Source: Caldifarciminota bacterium 4484_18 (GTDB taxonomy: Bacteria > Hydrothermota > UBA3073 > NMUJ01). Taken from it: a stretch of DNA of 7,885 bases. The notes beneath the pieces were generated by a model, which ran no database searches, was not told where the DNA came from, and saw nothing but the letters and a program-made list of their open reading frames with translations. Positions 6,690-7,885 of this stretch are shown here, piece after piece; the stretch's first letter is position 1; every line of letters begins with the position of its first letter. The DNA is taken from positions 1 to 7,885 of the forward strand of contig NMUJ01000073.1 in assembly GCA_002256535.1 (NCBI GenBank). Direction: 5' to 3'. A program made the position numbers and the translations under genes.

Positions 6690-6717
6690 AATATACCCTA
6701 TATCTCGGTAAAGTCAA
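6690..6717 (-). promoter_or_regulatory. sigma70-type promoter for the beta-repeat gene
   Basis: On the minus strand TTGACT (6717-6712), a 16-bp spacer and TATATT (6695-6690). Transcription would start near 6682, leaving about 20 nt of leader that contains the GGAGG ribosome-binding site at 6666-6670. It is the most canonical promoter in the window. Confidence 0.55.
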
Positions 6718-6720
6718 ACC

Positions 6721-6747
6721 TTGCCCAATAGGGTGTTGACGTATCTT
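6721..6747 (+). promoter_or_regulatory. candidate transporter promoter, leaderless type
   Basis: TTGCCC (6721-6726), 15-bp spacer, TATCTT (6742-6747), then 8 nt to the ATG at 6756. There is no Shine-Dalgarno site before the ATG. Its geometry is the same as the glmL candidate and nearly that of recJ. Divergent from the beta-repeat gene promoter. Confidence 0.38.
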
Positions 6748-6755
6748 AATCTATC

Positions 6756-7797
6756 ATGTGGCGTAAGATACTGCCATTTGTTGTGGCACTGGTTGTTTTT
6801 ATTTTAACGCTACAGCGATCTACCACAACGTATTGCGCTTGGTATATTGGGGATTGCAGTAATATTATGGGTTACTGAGGTTATACCACTTTATGTTACG
6901 TCGTTCATTTTACCACAACCGTGTTAGCACGCACCCTGCAAATGGAGTTTAAGCCTTTCCTTCATGCATTCTTCTCACCTATCCTCTTACTATTTTTGGG
7001 TGGTTTCGTGCTCGCACGTGCCATGCATGTATATGAGGTTGAGGAACTAATTGCAAACACTATATTGCGTCATGTAGGTAAACGCGTCATGTAGGTAAAC
7101 GTCCTTACCCCGTATTGTTGGGCTTCATGGTGACAACTGCATTTTTATCGATGTGGATGTCGAATACTGCCTCCACAGCACTTATGTTGGCGGTTGCATT
7201 ACCTGTGATCAAGCATGCGAAGGAGTTCAGCAAATCGATAGTCTTAGGCATACCGTTTGCTGCAAGCATAGGTGGTATGTGCACACCTATAGGGACGCCA
7301 CCCAATGCGATAGCGATTGCGGCACTTAGGGAAGCGGGTTACCCGATGCCGTTCATTGAGTGGATGGCAAGAAACTTACCCATCGGGTTACTGGGTATAT
7401 TTGTTGCTTCCGTTGTACTGTATATGTTTTATCGACCGACGATCACCGAGATACCAGTTACTATCAAACGTATCAGCATAGAACGTAACGGTAAATTCAC
7501 GCTCGCTGTGCTGATACTCACCATAGTGTTGTGGCTTACGGTACCCGTATTGTTGAACTACTGGGGATTGGCAATTTTTCACCCTTTATGGTGCTGATAA
7601 TGTTTTTGGTTATCACCACAGTGTTATTGGCTGCATCTACTGCTATGTCGTTACCTATAAGTACACCACCCAATGCTATTGCGTATGGGTCAGGTTATAT
7701 TAAAATTAAGGATATGGCAGTAGCGGGTACATTAATAGGTGTGTTTATCCTCATAATTATAGGTATAAGTGCCATGAGTTGGTGGAGGTTATTCTGA
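6756..7797 (+). pseudogene. DASS/SLC13-type anion transporter with several lesions
   Basis: Divalent-anion:sodium symporters import dicarboxylates, sulfate or similar. Pieces, in order: MWRKILPFVVALVVFILTL (from 6756); PQRIALGILGIAVILWVTE with VIPLYVTSF (about 6823-6912); VLARTLQMEFKPFL, PILLLFLGGFVLARAMH and ILRHVGKR (about 6918-7083); a 17-bp duplication; then SMWMSNTASTALMLAVALPV and PIGTPPNAIAIAALREAGY to about 7545; finally IVELLGIGNFSPFMVLIMF and STAMSLPISTPPNAIAYGSG to TGA 7795-7797. Kept: the first SNT motif and both TPPNA motifs. Missing: about 55 residues near 7545 and, in frame, about 35 near 7632, including the second SNT substrate/sodium-binding motif. Frames change near 6820, 6915, 7084 and 7545. 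The span gives about 347 codons against 450-500 for the family. Integral membrane; substrate not predictable. Confidence 0.82.
7067..7100. repeat. exact 17-bp tandem duplication in the transporter gene
   Basis: GCGTCATGTAGGTAAAC occurs at 7067-7083 and again at 7084-7100. Removing one copy restores a continuous frame through LRHVGKRPYPVLLGF across the junction. With both copies the frame ends at TAG 7092-7094. It is a replication-slippage product or an assembly/read-merging artefact. Confidence 0.95.
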
Positions 7798-7885
7798 TGG
7801 CCAAAATAAGTGTCAAAAAAGAAACATGTCCCAAGTGTGGGGCAACCACTGTTGAGAATATCGTTCGTATCGCACGCGGTGAACC
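7797..7885 (+). CDS. N-terminus of a zinc-ribbon protein (partial)
   Basis: ATG at 7797 overlaps the transporter stop as TGATG, suggesting the same operon. The 29 complete codons read MAKISVKKETCPKCGATTVE followed by NIVRIARGE, with one CPKCG zinc knuckle at residues 11-15. A second knuckle would be expected beyond the window edge. Archaeal and bacterial transcription- or RNA-associated small zinc ribbons start like this, but I cannot assign a family from so little. Confidence 0.6.
   Translation, partial: MAKISVKKETCPKCGATTVENIVRIARGE

Noticed and set aside
6149..6739. 196-residue forward open frame opposite the beta-repeat gene
   Set aside because: It runs antisense to a gene with its own promoter, RBS and repeat pattern, is serine-rich and shows no recognisable motif; a shadow frame.
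7067..7100. Attachment-site or target-site duplication of a mobile element
   Set aside because: The copies are directly adjacent with nothing between them, and no transposase or integrase gene is in the window.

Overview
The window looks like a piece of a bacterial chromosome, probably from an uncultured anaerobic or thermophilic lineage. Bacterial signs are near-consensus Shine-Dalgarno sites (AGGAGG before the YjbQ gene, GGAGG before ogt and before the reverse-strand gene at 5990-6660), a sigma70-like promoter at 6690-6717, and tight ATGA/TGATG gene overlaps. A glutamate-mutase-L-type gene paired with a barrel-sandwich/KOW protein recalls candidate-phylum bacteria of the WOR-3 kind. That placement is a memory-based guess, not a demonstrated one. 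No rRNA, tRNA, CRISPR array or insertion sequence was seen.

Layout. 1-1024 (+): the tail of an unidentified gene, a 48-residue one-helix membrane protein ending in a CxxC motif, and a NapH-like membrane polyferredoxin, joined by ATGA overlaps. 1014-2462 (-): a RecJ-type DHH exonuclease gene, convergent with and overlapping the ferredoxin gene. 2463-2536: a compact divergent promoter region. 2537-5675 (+): glmL-like gene, lipoyl-like/KOW protein, then ogt, whose ribosome-binding site lies in a strong predicted hairpin. 5677-5986 (+): YjbQ/UPF0047 gene. 5990-6660 (-): a secreted or surface beta-repeat protein, tail to tail with yjbQ. 6661-6755: second divergent promoter region. 6756-7797 (+): DASS/SLC13 family transporter. 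7797-7885 (+): start of a zinc-ribbon protein.

The main oddity is damage. Five of the larger genes (recJ, glmL, yjbQ, the beta-repeat gene, the transporter) lack internal blocks that their families normally carry, or change frame part-way, while everything on either side of each junction reads as clean, conserved protein. RecJ loses its DHH motif, YjbQ its HTT motif and the transporter its second SNT motif. The transporter also carries an exact 17-bp tandem duplication whose removal restores the frame. The ferredoxin, the KOW protein and ogt look intact. The two main explanations are assembly or read-merging error and recent in vivo deletion between short repeats. The sequence alone does not decide between them, but absence of scattered point damage favours artefact or very recent events.

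Functionally the window mixes a membrane redox module (CxxC peptide plus polyferredoxin), DNA maintenance (recJ, ogt), the poorly understood GlmL/KOW pair, and anion transport. Two regulatory observations stand out: the ogt hairpin, which suggests translational coupling to the upstream gene, and a shared layout in which three genes without a Shine-Dalgarno site each have promoter-like hexamers so close to the ATG that leaderless transcripts are expected.
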